The notes below the pieces were generated by a model. That model did not search any database. It was given only the letters and a program-made list of their open reading frames with translations, and was not told where the DNA came from. From Pseudoflavonifractor sp. 524-17 (GTDB taxonomy: Bacteria; Bacillota; Clostridia; Oscillospirales; Oscillospiraceae), in NCBI RefSeq assembly GCF_009935845.1, contig NZ_QWEK01000006.1, positions 124,001 to 188,000 on the forward strand: 64,000 nucleotides of DNA. The letters are read 5' to 3'. Below, in pieces: positions 25,783 to 35,841 of this stretch; within the stretch, counting starts at the first letter, position 1; every line of letters begins with the position of its first letter. Position numbers and translations under genes: made by a program.

Positions 25783-26445
25783 TTACTCCGGCCAGGGCGG
25801 CCGTGCCGCCAAGGAAAAACCAGTTTGGGCGGCGTCTTGGGAGAGGACGACGCCTCCCAGACTGCGGGAGCAGTGGACTGCTGTGACAACGCCGTCCCCG
25901 TCCTGCCCCAGAGCCAGCCCCACATGGGAGAGATCGGGAAAAAAGACCAGATCTCCAGGCTGAAGCTCCTCCCACGAAATGGGGGTGCAGGCGGCATACT
26001 GGTTCCGCGCGCCGTCCCCCACGAGGCTGGCCCCGGCGGGGCCGCCCAGGGCATTGACTGCCAGCCAGGTGATGAAGCCGGAGCAGTCCAGGCCGAAGGG
26101 CATCCGGCGTCCGGTGTCGTCGGAGCCAAGGGCGGTAACGGTCTGGTATTGGCCCCACCGAAGATCCCAGCCTAGGGCGGTGGACTTGCCACCCCAGAAA
26201 TAGCCCACCTGCCCCACCAGACGGCAGGCGTTTTCGCAGGCCGCCTGCCGCGCTGGGGAGAGCCCCTGGGGGAGGGCGTCCACCAGAGCGGCGGCTTGGG
26301 GGGAGAAGGTGGGGAGCGGCCGCTCCGGCGTGCCAGGGTGGGGCCGGGCCAAAAGGAGAGGGCACAGCAAAAGCACAAGGACCCAAAAGAGCATCACCGG
26401 GGTCAGTGCGCTGGCTGCCCTGTGGGAAGCGTATTTCCGATTCAT
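25783..26445 (-). CDS. Secreted NlpC/P60 cell-wall hydrolase
   Basis: This 220-residue protein starts with a basic segment and a hydrophobic signal or anchor (ALTPVMLFWVLVLLLCPLLLA). Its C-terminal half is an NlpC/P60 cysteine peptidase domain: catalytic Cys in FGLDCSGFITWL, His in PDLSHVGLALG, and GDLVFFPD between them. Such enzymes cut stem-peptide bonds in peptidoglycan. The ATG at 26445 is chosen because GGGAGG precedes it by 9 nt. The longer frame to 26595 would bury the signal peptide. Confidence 0.88.
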   Translation of the reverse strand: MNRKYASHRAASALTPVMLFWVLVLLLCPLLLARPHPGTPERPLPTFSPQAAALVDALPQGLSPARQAACENACRLVGQVGYFWGGKSTALGWDLRWGQYQTVTALGSDDTGRRMPFGLDCSGFITWLAVNALGGPAGASLVGDGARNQYAACTPISWEELQPGDLVFFPDLSHVGLALGQDGDGVVTAVHCSRSLGGVVLSQDAAQTGFSLAARPPWPE

Positions 26446-26601
26446 GGGACAAGACCTCCCTGAGAGATGGTCACCGACCGGCGGCTCCGGCAATAAAATG
26501 AGATTGTGGAGGGTGGAATTCCGCCCGCCGCAGACTTCAAAAGAGCAGAAGAAACTTTTTTGAAGCGCTTTGACTATCACTATGTCTGGAGGCACTGAGA
26601 T

Positions 26602-26874
26602 ATGAGTGAACGAAATTTAGATAAACTGCGCCTGGGGGAGTCTGCCCGGGTGGCGGAGGTGACGGCTGACCCGGCCATGCGCCGCCGCCTGCTGGATCTG
26701 GGGCTGGTGCCTGGCACCTGGGTGACCTGCGTGTCAAAGAGTCCGGCGGGGGACCCCACCGCCTACCGGATCCGGGGGGCGGTCATCGCCCTGCGGGGGG
26801 TGGACGCCGCAGAAGTAAGGCTCTGGGACAGGGAGGGCCGCCCTGCGCCGCTGTGCCGGACGGCACTGGCCTGA
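26602..26874 (+). CDS. feoA: Ferrous iron transport protein FeoA
   Basis: This 90-residue SH3-like protein (LRLGESARVAEVTADPAMRRRLLDLGLVPG, with the family block RRLLDLGLVPGT) assists FeoB. It begins after GGAGG and ends 2 nt before feoB. It is divergent from the NlpC/P60 gene. Upstream, CTTCAAAAG (26535) and CTTTTTTGAAG (26555) form an imperfect inverted repeat, but I see no clear Fur or DtxR box. Confidence 0.92.
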   Translation: MSERNLDKLRLGESARVAEVTADPAMRRRLLDLGLVPGTWVTCVSKSPAGDPTAYRIRGAVIALRGVDAAEVRLWDREGRPAPLCRTALA

Positions 26875-26876
26875 AA

Positions 26877-28223
26877 ATGGGACTGACAAAGACGGCCACC
26901 GGTCTGGGCGCGGCGGGCCGGGAGGGGACCATTTGGCGAGAGAATCCAGAGGACCGGGTGATCGCCCTGGCGGGAAATCCTAACGTAGGGAAATCCACCC
27001 TGTTTAACTGCCTGACCAAGCTGCATCAGCACACAGGCAACTGGCCAGGGAAAACGGTGGCCACCGCCCAGGGACGCTGCGAACATAATGGAACAGGCTA
27101 TGTGCTGGTGGATCTGCCAGGTACCTACTCTTTGATGGCCCACTCGGCGGAGGAAGAGGTGGCCCGGGATTTTCTGTGCTTCGGCGGCGCTGATGCCGCT
27201 GTGGTGGTGTGCGACGCCACCTGTCTGGAACGCAACCTGAATTTGGTGCTCCAGACCATAGAGATTCAGCCCCGCACGGTGGTGTGCGTGAATCTGCTGG
27301 ACGAGGCGGCGCGGAAGGGAATTGAGATTGATTTGGAGGGGCTCTCCCAGCGGCTGGGCGTCCCGGTAGTGGGAACCTCCGCCGGCCGGGGGGAGGGAAT
27401 ACAGGCGCTGATGGACGCGGTAGAAGGGGTGCTCTCCCGTCCGCCCCAGACCAAGCCGCCCCGCTATCTCCCGCCCATGGAGCGGGCGCTGGAGCCGCTG
27501 ACTGTGCTGGTTACGGGGCGGAGCGGCCCGCTTCCGCCCCGGTGGGCGGCGCTGCGGCTGCTGGAGGGAGAGGCGCGGACATTAAACTGGCTGGCCGGGG
27601 CGCTGGGGGAGGATCTGCGGGGGGATCCCCAGATTGCCGCCTGTCTGGAAGCGGCCCGGGGGGAGCTGGAGGGCGCCGGCCTGGACGCCGCCCTTCTAGG
27701 GGAGCGGCTTGTATCCTGCCTGGTTTGGACGGCGGAGGATCTGGCCCACAGAGCGGTGCGCCGGGATGAGGCCAAGGCAGACCGGTGGGACCGGCGGCTG
27801 GACCGGCTGTTTACCAGCCGCTTGACGGGGATTCCGGTAATGCTGCTGCTGCTGGCGGGGGTATTTTGGCTGACCATCACTGGGGCCAACTATCCCTCTC
27901 AGCTGCTGGCGGACGGTCTGTTCCAGGTCCAGGACTGGCTGACAGCGCTGTTTCAGCGGCTGAACGCACCGGACTGGCTCCACGGAGCACTGGTGCTGGG
28001 GATGTACCGCACCCTGGCCTGGGTGGTGAGCGTCATGCTGCCTCCCATGGCCATTTTCTTCCCCCTCTTTACCCTGTTGGAGGACTTTGGCTATCTGCCC
28101 CGGGTGGCGTTCGTGCTGGACCACGCCTTTCAAAAGGCCAGAGCCTGCGGCAAACAGGCCTTGACCATGTGGCTGGGGGAAAAACCGTATGCCGGTTGCC
28201 TTTTGTCCGCAGGGCGGGTATAA
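26877..28223 (+). CDS. feoB: FeoB N-terminal part, gene interrupted by a mobile element
   Basis: The ORF encodes the G domain of the ferrous iron permease (GNPNVGKST at residues 33-41, DLPGTYS from 80) plus the first membrane segments up to RVAFVLDHAFQKARACGKQALTM. After Met431, at bases 28167-28169, the sequence leaves FeoB and adds 17 unrelated residues (WLGEKPYAGCLLSAGRV) before a stop. The rest of FeoB resumes in frame at 32160. The truncated product lacks most of the permease and cannot be expected to transport iron. The ATG at 26877 follows the feoA stop by 2 nt. Confidence 0.93.
   Translation: MGLTKTATGLGAAGREGTIWRENPEDRVIALAGNPNVGKSTLFNCLTKLHQHTGNWPGKTVATAQGRCEHNGTGYVLVDLPGTYSLMAHSAEEEVARDFLCFGGADAAVVVCDATCLERNLNLVLQTIEIQPRTVVCVNLLDEAARKGIEIDLEGLSQRLGVPVVGTSAGRGEGIQALMDAVEGVLSRPPQTKPPRYLPPMERALEPLTVLVTGRSGPLPPRWAALRLLEGEARTLNWLAGALGEDLRGDPQIAACLEAARGELEGAGLDAALLGERLVSCLVWTAEDLAHRAVRRDEAKADRWDRRLDRLFTSRLTGIPVMLLLLAGVFWLTITGANYPSQLLADGLFQVQDWLTALFQRLNAPDWLHGALVLGMYRTLAWVVSVMLPPMAIFFPLFTLLEDFGYLPRVAFVLDHAFQKARACGKQALTMWLGEKPYAGCLLSAGRV
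28165..28171. repeat. Left attachment core (attL) of the feoB element
   Basis: CCATGTG lies where FeoB homology ends. FeoB-derived sequence lies to the left (CAGGCCTTGA), and the element half-site GCTGGGG lies to the right. Confidence 0.85.
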
Positions 28224-28224
28224 T
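28196..28224 (+). promoter_or_regulatory. Promoter of the Cys-rich protein gene
   Basis: TTGCCT (28196-28201) and a perfect TATAAT (28219-28224) are 17 bp apart, 25 bp inside the element. In the integrated state it points away from feoB-N into the cargo gene. Confidence 0.8.
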
Positions 28225-28263
28225 CAGACTGCTTCACAATAAGAGAAGACAGGAGGAGAGAAC

Positions 28264-28572
28264 GTGGAAGATGTGACCAAGGCCCGCTGGTGGGACAAGC
28301 ACTACGCCTTTTTCTGCAACCAGGCCTGTGAGTACTTCCCCTGCCATGAGACTGAGACTCCGGAGACCTTTAACTGCCTGTTCTGCTACTGTCCTCTTTA
28401 CCCCCTGGGGGCGGACTGCGGGGGCGCGTGTACCTTCTCCGGCAGCGGCGTAAAGGATTGCAGCAAGTGTACCTTTCCCCACAAAAAGGAGAACTACGGC
28501 GCGATTATCGCCCAGTTTCCCCGGATCGCGGCGCTGTACCAAGGAAAGCACAAAGAGGGCGGCGGAACATGA
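28264..28572 (+). CDS. Cysteine-rich small-domain protein
   Basis: This 102-residue protein contains 13 cysteines, with FCNQACEYFPCHE, NCLFCYCPLYPLGADCGG and CSKCTFPH. This is the pattern of the Cys-rich small domain (PF04071 type), thought to bind metal and sometimes found with cobamide genes. The GTG start at 28264 has AGGAGG 7 nt upstream. It lies inside the feoB element behind its own promoter and ends at a strong terminator. Its role is unknown. A metal-related function beside an interrupted iron transporter is tempting but unproven. Confidence 0.75.
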   Translation: MEDVTKARWWDKHYAFFCNQACEYFPCHETETPETFNCLFCYCPLYPLGADCGGACTFSGSGVKDCSKCTFPHKKENYGAIIAQFPRIAALYQGKHKEGGGT

Positions 28573-28615
28573 AAACCGGCCTTTGTCCCTACAAGGGTGA
28601 CAAAGGCCGGTTTTT
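28572..28615 (+). terminator. Strong terminator after the Cys-rich gene
   Basis: A 16-bp perfect stem (28572-28587 with 28599-28614) ends in TTTTT. Just beyond it, TTATGAATACAGCTTCTTAG (28661-28680) is a solitary end of the short repeat family. It overlaps the gdhA stop codon. Confidence 0.92.
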
Positions 28616-28675
28616 ATAATATGGAAGAAAAGCGCGGGAGAAAAAGGGGGGGACGGCGCTTATGAATACAGCTTC

Positions 28676-30394
<1,719 letters not shown>

Positions 30395-30535
30395 GTGGAA
30401 TTTAGACAGGAAAATAGAGGAAATCAGGATCTGTATTTGGTGAAAACGGAAGGGGCAGGGGAGCGGAGCAAAGAGGAGGTGCTGAGCGGGCTGCTTTGGA
30501 GCGGTGTACAGGAAGAATGGGGGGAGGAGGTGTGA
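30395..30535 (+). CDS. Small ORF coupled to the recombinase
   Basis: This 46-residue acidic ORF begins VEFRQENRGNQDLYLVKTEG. AGGAGG lies 7 nt before its GTG at 30395. Its TGA overlaps the recombinase GTG as GTGA (30532-30535), so the two are translationally coupled. The first recombinase also has a small ORF directly upstream, though no clear similarity links the two small proteins. A role as directionality factor is possible from position alone. Confidence 0.5.
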   Translation: MEFRQENRGNQDLYLVKTEGAGERSKEEVLSGLLWSGVQEEWGEEV

Positions 30536-32130
30536 GGGCCGGGGCCTGCCGGGCGGGGCTTTATCTGCGCCTTTCCAAAGACGACGAGGGGAACGGTGAG
30601 AGCGTCAGCATCACCAACCAGCGGATCCTGCTGACTGAGTATGTGCAGAAGCAGGGCTGGGAGATTGTGGACAGCTATATTGACGACGGCTGGAGCGGAA
30701 CCAGCTTCGAACGCCCGGCCTTCCAGCGGATGCTGGCGGACATTGAGCGGGGGCGCCTGGACGTGGTGCTGACGAAAGATCTCTCCCGGCTGGGCCGGGA
30801 CTACATTCAGACCGGGCAGTATACCGAGGTCTATTTTCCCTCCAAGCGGGTGCGGTACATCGCTGTCAACGACGGGTTTGACACCGCCCGGCCTGACACG
30901 GACATGGCCCCCTTCCGCCATGTGGTCAACGAGATGTACGCCCGGGACACCAGCCGGAAGATCCGCAGCTCTCTGGCGGGAAAGATGCGGCAGGGGAGCT
31001 ACATTGGCAGCTTCGCCCCCTACGGCTATCAAAAGGATCCGGAGAACAAAAACCGCCTGGTCCCGGATGAAGCGGCGGCGGCGGTGGTAAGGGAAATTTT
31101 TAACCGGGCGGCGGGGGGCGAGAGACCAGGTGAGATTGCCGCGGCGCTGACCGGGCGGGGGGTTGCGCCGCCTCTGCTGTACCGCTGTATCTGCCATCCG
31201 GAGCTGGACGCCGCCCGGCTGGGGGCCCGGCGGGACTGGGCGGCGGCTACCGTGTCAAAGATCTTGAAAAACAGAGTCTATCTGGGCCATACCCTCCAGG
31301 GAAAGACGGAAAAGGTGTCCTTCAAATCTAAACTTACGGTATATCGCCCCCCGGAGGAGTGGGTGGTGGTGGAGCACACCCATGAGCCCCTGGTGAGCGA
31401 GGAGGGTTTTCGTCTGGTCCAGTTCCGCCGGCGGAGGACCGGGGCAGGGGCCTTTTCCAACCTGTTTTCTGGAATCGCCCGGTGCGCCCGGTGCGGGAGC
31501 GCCATGTCAGCCGTGGGGAGCCGGAAAAAGGATGCGCCGGTGAGCCTGGCCTGCGGAGCCTACAAGCTCCGCGGAAAAGAGGCGTGCTCCAACCATTTTA
31601 TTGCCTACAACGTGCTCTATGAGATTGTGCTGGAGGTGGTGCGGGAGCAGCTTGCTCTTACGCCGGGGGAACGGGAGGAGCTGTACCGGCTGGTATGGGA
31701 AAAAGCTGTTCAGACACCGGAGCGGGGAAGGGGAAAGCGGGAGGCCCTGGAGCGGGAAGCGGCGGGGCTGGAGCGTATGGTAGAGCAGCTCTATGAGGAC
31801 CGACTCAGCGGGCGGCTGTCCCAAGGGAGCTTTTACCTGTTGTTGGAGAAATATGAAGGGCGGCGGGAGAAACTTCGGGCCGCCCTGGCCGGCGCGGAGC
31901 CGTGGGAGGCTCGGCGGCAGGATGGGCTGAGGGGCGCCCTGTCCCGGCGGCTGGAGGAGTGGAGCCATCTGTCCCGTTTGGACAGCAAGGTATTATTTGC
32001 CCTGATTGACCATATCGAGGTGGGGCAGGGGCGGTATGAGAAGGGGGAGCAGGGCCGGAGAAAGCGCCAGGAGGTAAAAATTGTCTTCCGCTTTGACACA
32101 AAGGAGGAGACCAGGACGGTTTTTCTGTGA
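30532..32130 (+). CDS. Large serine recombinase of the feoB element
   Basis: This 532-residue recombinase is presumably responsible for integration and excision at feoB. Ser15 in YLRLSKDDE is the nucleophile. DDGWSGTSFERPAFQRML, TKDLSRLGRDYIQTGQY and FAPYGYQKDPENKNRLVPDE match the first copy closely. The zinc ribbon (CARCGSAMS, then ACGAYKLRGKEACSNH) and a coiled coil (residues of about 400-460) follow. The GTG at 30532 overlaps the small ORF stop. In-frame starts further upstream lack ribosome sites. The gene ends 28 bp before the right attachment core. Confidence 0.94.
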   Translation: MRAGACRAGLYLRLSKDDEGNGESVSITNQRILLTEYVQKQGWEIVDSYIDDGWSGTSFERPAFQRMLADIERGRLDVVLTKDLSRLGRDYIQTGQYTEVYFPSKRVRYIAVNDGFDTARPDTDMAPFRHVVNEMYARDTSRKIRSSLAGKMRQGSYIGSFAPYGYQKDPENKNRLVPDEAAAAVVREIFNRAAGGERPGEIAAALTGRGVAPPLLYRCICHPELDAARLGARRDWAAATVSKILKNRVYLGHTLQGKTEKVSFKSKLTVYRPPEEWVVVEHTHEPLVSEEGFRLVQFRRRRTGAGAFSNLFSGIARCARCGSAMSAVGSRKKDAPVSLACGAYKLRGKEACSNHFIAYNVLYEIVLEVVREQLALTPGEREELYRLVWEKAVQTPERGRGKREALEREAAGLERMVEQLYEDRLSGRLSQGSFYLLLEKYEGRREKLRAALAGAEPWEARRQDGLRGALSRRLEEWSHLSRLDSKVLFALIDHIEVGQGRYEKGEQGRRKRQEVKIVFRFDTKEETRTVFL

Positions 32131-32154
32131 AGCGGCATACCCCCCAAACCCCAG

Positions 32155-32161
32155 CCATGTG
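32155..32161. repeat. Right attachment core (attR) of the feoB element
   Basis: CCATGTG, preceded by the element half-site CCCCAG and followed by the resumed FeoB reading frame (CATGGGCTTTGG). Confidence 0.85.
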
Positions 32162-33008
32162 CATGGGCTTTGGATGCAACGCAGCTGGGGTGGTGGGATG
32201 CCGGATCATCGATTCCCCCCGGGAGCGGCTGATCGCCATTCTGACCAACAATTTTGTCCCGTGCAACGGACGCTTTCCCACGCTGATTGCCATTATCACC
32301 ATGTTCTTTGTGGGCACGGAGGGGGGACTGCGGGGGACGGTGCTGCCAGCCTTGATTCTTACTGGCGTGATCTTGATGGGGGTGTTCCTCACCTTCTGGA
32401 TGTCCCGCCTGCTGTCTGCCACGGTGCTGAAGGGGGTACCCTCCTCCTTTACCCTGGAGATGCCCCCTTACCGCAGGCCCCGGGTGGGGCAGGTGATCGT
32501 CCGCTCGGTGCTGGACCGTACCCTGTTTGTCCTGGGCCGGGCGGCGGCGGTGGCGGCGCCGGCGGGTCTGGTGATCTGGCTGTGCGCGAATGTGACCGTG
32601 GCGGGGGCCAGCGTACTGAGCTGGTGTACCCGGTTTCTGGATCCCTTTGCCGGCCTGCTGGGGCTGGACGGCGTGATTCTGATGGCCTTTCTCCTGGGTT
32701 TTCCCGCTAACGAGATCGTGCTGCCCATTATTTTGATGGCCTATCTGTCCGGCGGGAGCCTGATGGAGACGGGAGATCTGCCGGCCCTGCGGGCGCTGCT
32801 GGTGAACAACGGGTGGACCTGGCTGACGGCAGTGTGTACCATGCTGTTTTCCTGCATTCACTGGCCCTGCTCCACCACCTGCATGACCATATGGAAGGAG
32901 AGCGGGGGGTGGAAATGGACCATTGCGGCCGCAGTGCTGCCAACTGCGGTGGGAATGGCGGTGTGCTTTGTGGTGGCCTCCGCCGCCCGCCTGCTGGGCT
33001 TGGTGTGA
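32157..33008 (+). pseudogene. feoB: FeoB C-terminal part (disconnected 3' portion)
   Basis: From Met at 32157 the frame reads MCMGFGCNAAGVVGCRIIDSPRERLIA, the central FeoB permease block, and continues through several membrane helices to a normal end at 33008. It contains no nonsense mutation, so the coding sequence has stayed intact since the insertion. No ribosome site precedes it, and it is probably not translated while the element is in place. Excision would restore a 713-residue protein with the part at 26877. Confidence 0.92.
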
Positions 33009-33016
33009 AAAGAGGT

Positions 33017-33045
33017 TTTACTTGCTGGCCCGCCTGTGGTACAAT
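33017..33045 (+). promoter_or_regulatory. Possible promoter of the pyruvyltransferase/FrhB gene
   Basis: TTTACT (33017-33022) and TACAAT (33040-33045) are 17 bp apart, 215 bp upstream of the next gene, leaving a long leader. Confidence 0.5.
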
Positions 33046-33259
33046 CAGGATATCGCGAGTATCAGAACAGCAGAGAGCCCAGGCGGGCTGAAATGTGTTT
33101 TCCCCCGGCATACGCGCCGCCGGGGAAGGCGGATTGAACTTTGTTCGCGCCTGGGGGCGCGGACGCCGTGAGGCATTTTTGACAGGCAGAGCCGGATGCC
33201 GCCTTCGGTGGCATCCGGCCCGCTGGCTGACCATATAACACAGGAGAAGAGGGCTTTCC
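33046..33259 (+). ncRNA. Structured leader, type unknown
   Basis: The 215-nt leader can form several GC-rich hairpins: CCCCGGC with GCCGGGG around 33105-33127, GCGCC with GGCGC around 33147-33160, and a 13-bp stem at 33191-33219 with a short TTC loop. No T run follows the last stem and I could not match it to a known riboswitch. It may be only a GC-rich spacer. Confidence 0.3.
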
Positions 33260-35584
33260 ATGAAGAAAACCGGTCTGATTACCTTTCACTTTGCCCACCA
33301 CTATGGGGCGCAGCTCCAGGCATACGCCACCATGCGGGCCATTCAGGACCTAGGAGCCTCCTGCGAGATCATTGACTTCCGCCTGCCCCACACCACCCGC
33401 ACCAACGAGCTGTTTAAAAAGTCCGGCTCGGCGCGGGGGCTGGCGGCGGATGCCCACACGGCCCTTCACTACCGGGCGTTCAAGACCCGGTATAACCGGT
33501 TCAGCGCCTTTGTGGCGGAGGAAATGACCCTGAGCCCCCAGCGATACACCTCTTTTGAGGCGCTGAAGGAGGCGCCGCCGGACTACGACGTCTATGTGGC
33601 GGGGAGCGACCAGATCTGGAATCCCTTTATCTACGCCGACCGGCAGTTTGAGCCCGCCTTTCTGCTGGACTTTGTCAAAGAGGGCCGGAAGATCGCCTAT
33701 GCCCCCAGTCTGGGCACGCCGGAGCTGCCGCCCCCCTATGACGCTCAGCTCAGGGAGTACCTTGCCTCATTTGACGCACTCTCCGTCCGGGAAAAACGGG
33801 GACAGGCCCTTATCGCCCAGGCGGCGGGGCGGGAGGCCAAGGTGGTGCTGGACCCCACGCTGCTGCTCACCGGCCGGCAGTGGGGGGAGCTGGCGGCAGA
33901 CCCCGGCCGGAGGGAGCCCTATCTTCTGTGCTACTTTGTCTCGGAGCCGGGGGAGATGGCGTCCTACGCCCTGGCCCTGTCGGAGCGCACCGGGTGGCCC
34001 ATTGTCCAGCTTGCCGGGGCCCGGCGGAAGATTCCCGGGGCGAAGGCCCCGATCTTTGACGCAGGGCCCAAGGAGTTTTTGGGGCTTTTTCAGCACGCCG
34101 CCGCGGTGTGTACCAACTCTTTCCACGGTGCGGTCTTCTCCCTCCAGTTCCAGCGGCCTTTTTTTACCTCCATGTCGCCCAAGGAGCGCCTGACTCCCAC
34201 GAGTTCCCGGATCTATAACCTGCTGTTCCGGCTGGGTGCGGCGGACCGGATTGTGGGCCGGCCCGAGACGGCGGAGCTGGAGGCGCCCATGGACTATCAG
34301 GCCATTGAGGCGCGGCTGGTGGAGGCCAGAGCGGATTCTTTGGCCTATCTGAAGGCGGCGATTGAGGGGGAGCCCCTCCCTGCTGCCCCGGCGCAGACGG
34401 CGGAGGAGACGCCCAAGGGGCCGAAGCTGTGTGGCGCGGCGGACTGCACCGGCTGCACCGCCTGCGCGTCGGTGTGTCCTGTGGGGGCGATTACCATGGC
34501 CCCTGACCACGAGGGCTTCCTGCGGCCGGTGGTGTCGGAGCAGTGTATTTTGTGCCGCAGGTGCGAGGGGGTGTGTCCCGGGCTGCGCCCCAATGGGGAG
34601 CCCCTGGCGCCGGCGCCGGTGCTGGGCGTGAAAAACCGGGACAGAGGCGTGCTGGGGCAGAGCACCTCCGGCGGGGCCTTCTCTCTGCTGGCAGAGTATG
34701 TGATCGCCCAGGGCGGGGTAGTCTTCGGCGCCGCCTTTGACGAGACCATGACCGTCCGCCACCGGCGGGCGGAGACAGCAGAGGGTCTGGCCCCCCTGCG
34801 CCAGACCAAATATGTGCAAAGCGACCTCTCCGGCGTCTTCCGCCAGGTGAAGGCCGCCCTGGCAGAGGAACGGCAGGCACTCTTCACCGGCACCCCCTGT
34901 CAGGTGGAGGGCCTGAGCCGCTTCCTGGGCGGGGAGGCGGTGGGGCTGATCACCTGCGACCTGGTGTGCCACGGGGTGCCCTCACCGGCGGTGCTGGCGG
35001 CGTGGCGGGCCCGTCGGGAGGGGGAGGCAGGCAGCGCCACCGCGTCGCTGCTCTTCCGGGACAAGCGGGTGGAGTGGCGCAGGGCCCACCTGACCCAGAC
35101 CTTCCAAAACGGCGTCACCCAGACCGCGCCCCTGATGGAGACCACCTTTGGACGGGGCTTTGGCAGCGGACTGTTTCTGCGGCCCTGCTGCTACCAGTGC
35201 CCCTGCGCCGGGAAGCGGAAATACGCCGACTTCACCCTGGGGGATTTCTGGGGCTTTCCGGAGAAGGAGATGCCTGGCGGGGTAAAGGACGGCGTGTCCA
35301 TGGTGCTGCTGAACACACCGCGGGCCAGGGCGCTGTGGCCGCTTGCGGCCGGCGGGGCCCAGTGGATGGAGCGCAGCTGGGGCGAGGCGACGGCGGGGAA
35401 TCCCCGGCTGCTGCTCCCCACGGGGCGCAACGCCAGGCGGGATGCCTTCTTCGCCGCCTTGCGCACCTGGCCCTTTGAAAAGGTGGAGGCGGAGTTTATG
35501 GGAATCCCCCGCCTGCCCTACCGGGTGGCGGCGAAGGTGCTGACCCCCAAAATGAAGGGGGCGATTCGGAAACTCCTGCGGTGA
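33260..35584 (+). CDS. Polysaccharide pyruvyltransferase fused to FrhB-like iron-sulfur protein
   Basis: This is a 774-residue two-part protein. Residues 1-370 form a polysaccharide pyruvyltransferase domain (KTGLITFHFAHHYGAQLQAYA, VAGSDQIWNPF, TNSFHGAVFSLQFQRPF). Residues from about 385 hold two 4Fe-4S clusters (CTGCTACASVCPVG starting at Cys396, then CILCRRCEGVCPG). The rest is a coenzyme-F420 hydrogenase/dehydrogenase beta-type domain (STSGGAFSLLAEYV, FTGTPCQVEGLSRFL, CDLVCHGVPSPAVL). The two halves are often neighbours in surface-glycan loci; here they are one chain. The exact substrate is unknown. tagO and wecB types lie 3-5 kb downstream. Confidence 0.88.
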   Translation: MKKTGLITFHFAHHYGAQLQAYATMRAIQDLGASCEIIDFRLPHTTRTNELFKKSGSARGLAADAHTALHYRAFKTRYNRFSAFVAEEMTLSPQRYTSFEALKEAPPDYDVYVAGSDQIWNPFIYADRQFEPAFLLDFVKEGRKIAYAPSLGTPELPPPYDAQLREYLASFDALSVREKRGQALIAQAAGREAKVVLDPTLLLTGRQWGELAADPGRREPYLLCYFVSEPGEMASYALALSERTGWPIVQLAGARRKIPGAKAPIFDAGPKEFLGLFQHAAAVCTNSFHGAVFSLQFQRPFFTSMSPKERLTPTSSRIYNLLFRLGAADRIVGRPETAELEAPMDYQAIEARLVEARADSLAYLKAAIEGEPLPAAPAQTAEETPKGPKLCGAADCTGCTACASVCPVGAITMAPDHEGFLRPVVSEQCILCRRCEGVCPGLRPNGEPLAPAPVLGVKNRDRGVLGQSTSGGAFSLLAEYVIAQGGVVFGAAFDETMTVRHRRAETAEGLAPLRQTKYVQSDLSGVFRQVKAALAEERQALFTGTPCQVEGLSRFLGGEAVGLITCDLVCHGVPSPAVLAAWRARREGEAGSATASLLFRDKRVEWRRAHLTQTFQNGVTQTAPLMETTFGRGFGSGLFLRPCCYQCPCAGKRKYADFTLGDFWGFPEKEMPGGVKDGVSMVLLNTPRARALWPLAAGGAQWMERSWGEATAGNPRLLLPTGRNARRDAFFAALRTWPFEKVEAEFMGIPRLPYRVAAKVLTPKMKGAIRKLLR

Positions 35585-35695
35585 CAGAAGAAAGATTTAC
35601 AAATTGTTCTGGATTTTTCCGTCTGTCCCTGTTAGGATAGGGTATACTTTAAGCTGGAATGACACCGCCGGAGTGGGAGAGAGCTCCGGCCTTAC

Positions 35696-35807
35696 TTAGA
35701 ACCTGTATTCATAACCGTTGGACACTGTCTGGCCGGGACTTTTGCCTTGCGGGACAGCAAAATCCCACGACAATCCAGCGCCCCCGGTTGTGAATATAGG
35801 TTCTTAG
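35696..35807. repeat. 112-bp inverted-repeat element
   Basis: The left end TTAGAACCTGTATTCATAAC (from 35696) matches the complement of the right end (to 35807) with 19 of 22 bases. The middle (CTTTTGCCTTG, then GACAGCAAAATCCC) resembles the core of the repeats at 58195 and 60676. It lies 34 bp upstream of the pseudo-rhomboid start and could carry in regulatory signals. Confidence 0.75.
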
Positions 35808-35841
35808 AGAAAAGACCATCTTGAGATTTGGGGGTAATCAC

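Noticed and set aside
26521-26601. Fur or DtxR box before feoA
   Set aside because: Only an imperfect CTTCAAAAG/CTTTTTTGAAG repeat is seen. It does not match either known consensus well enough to claim.
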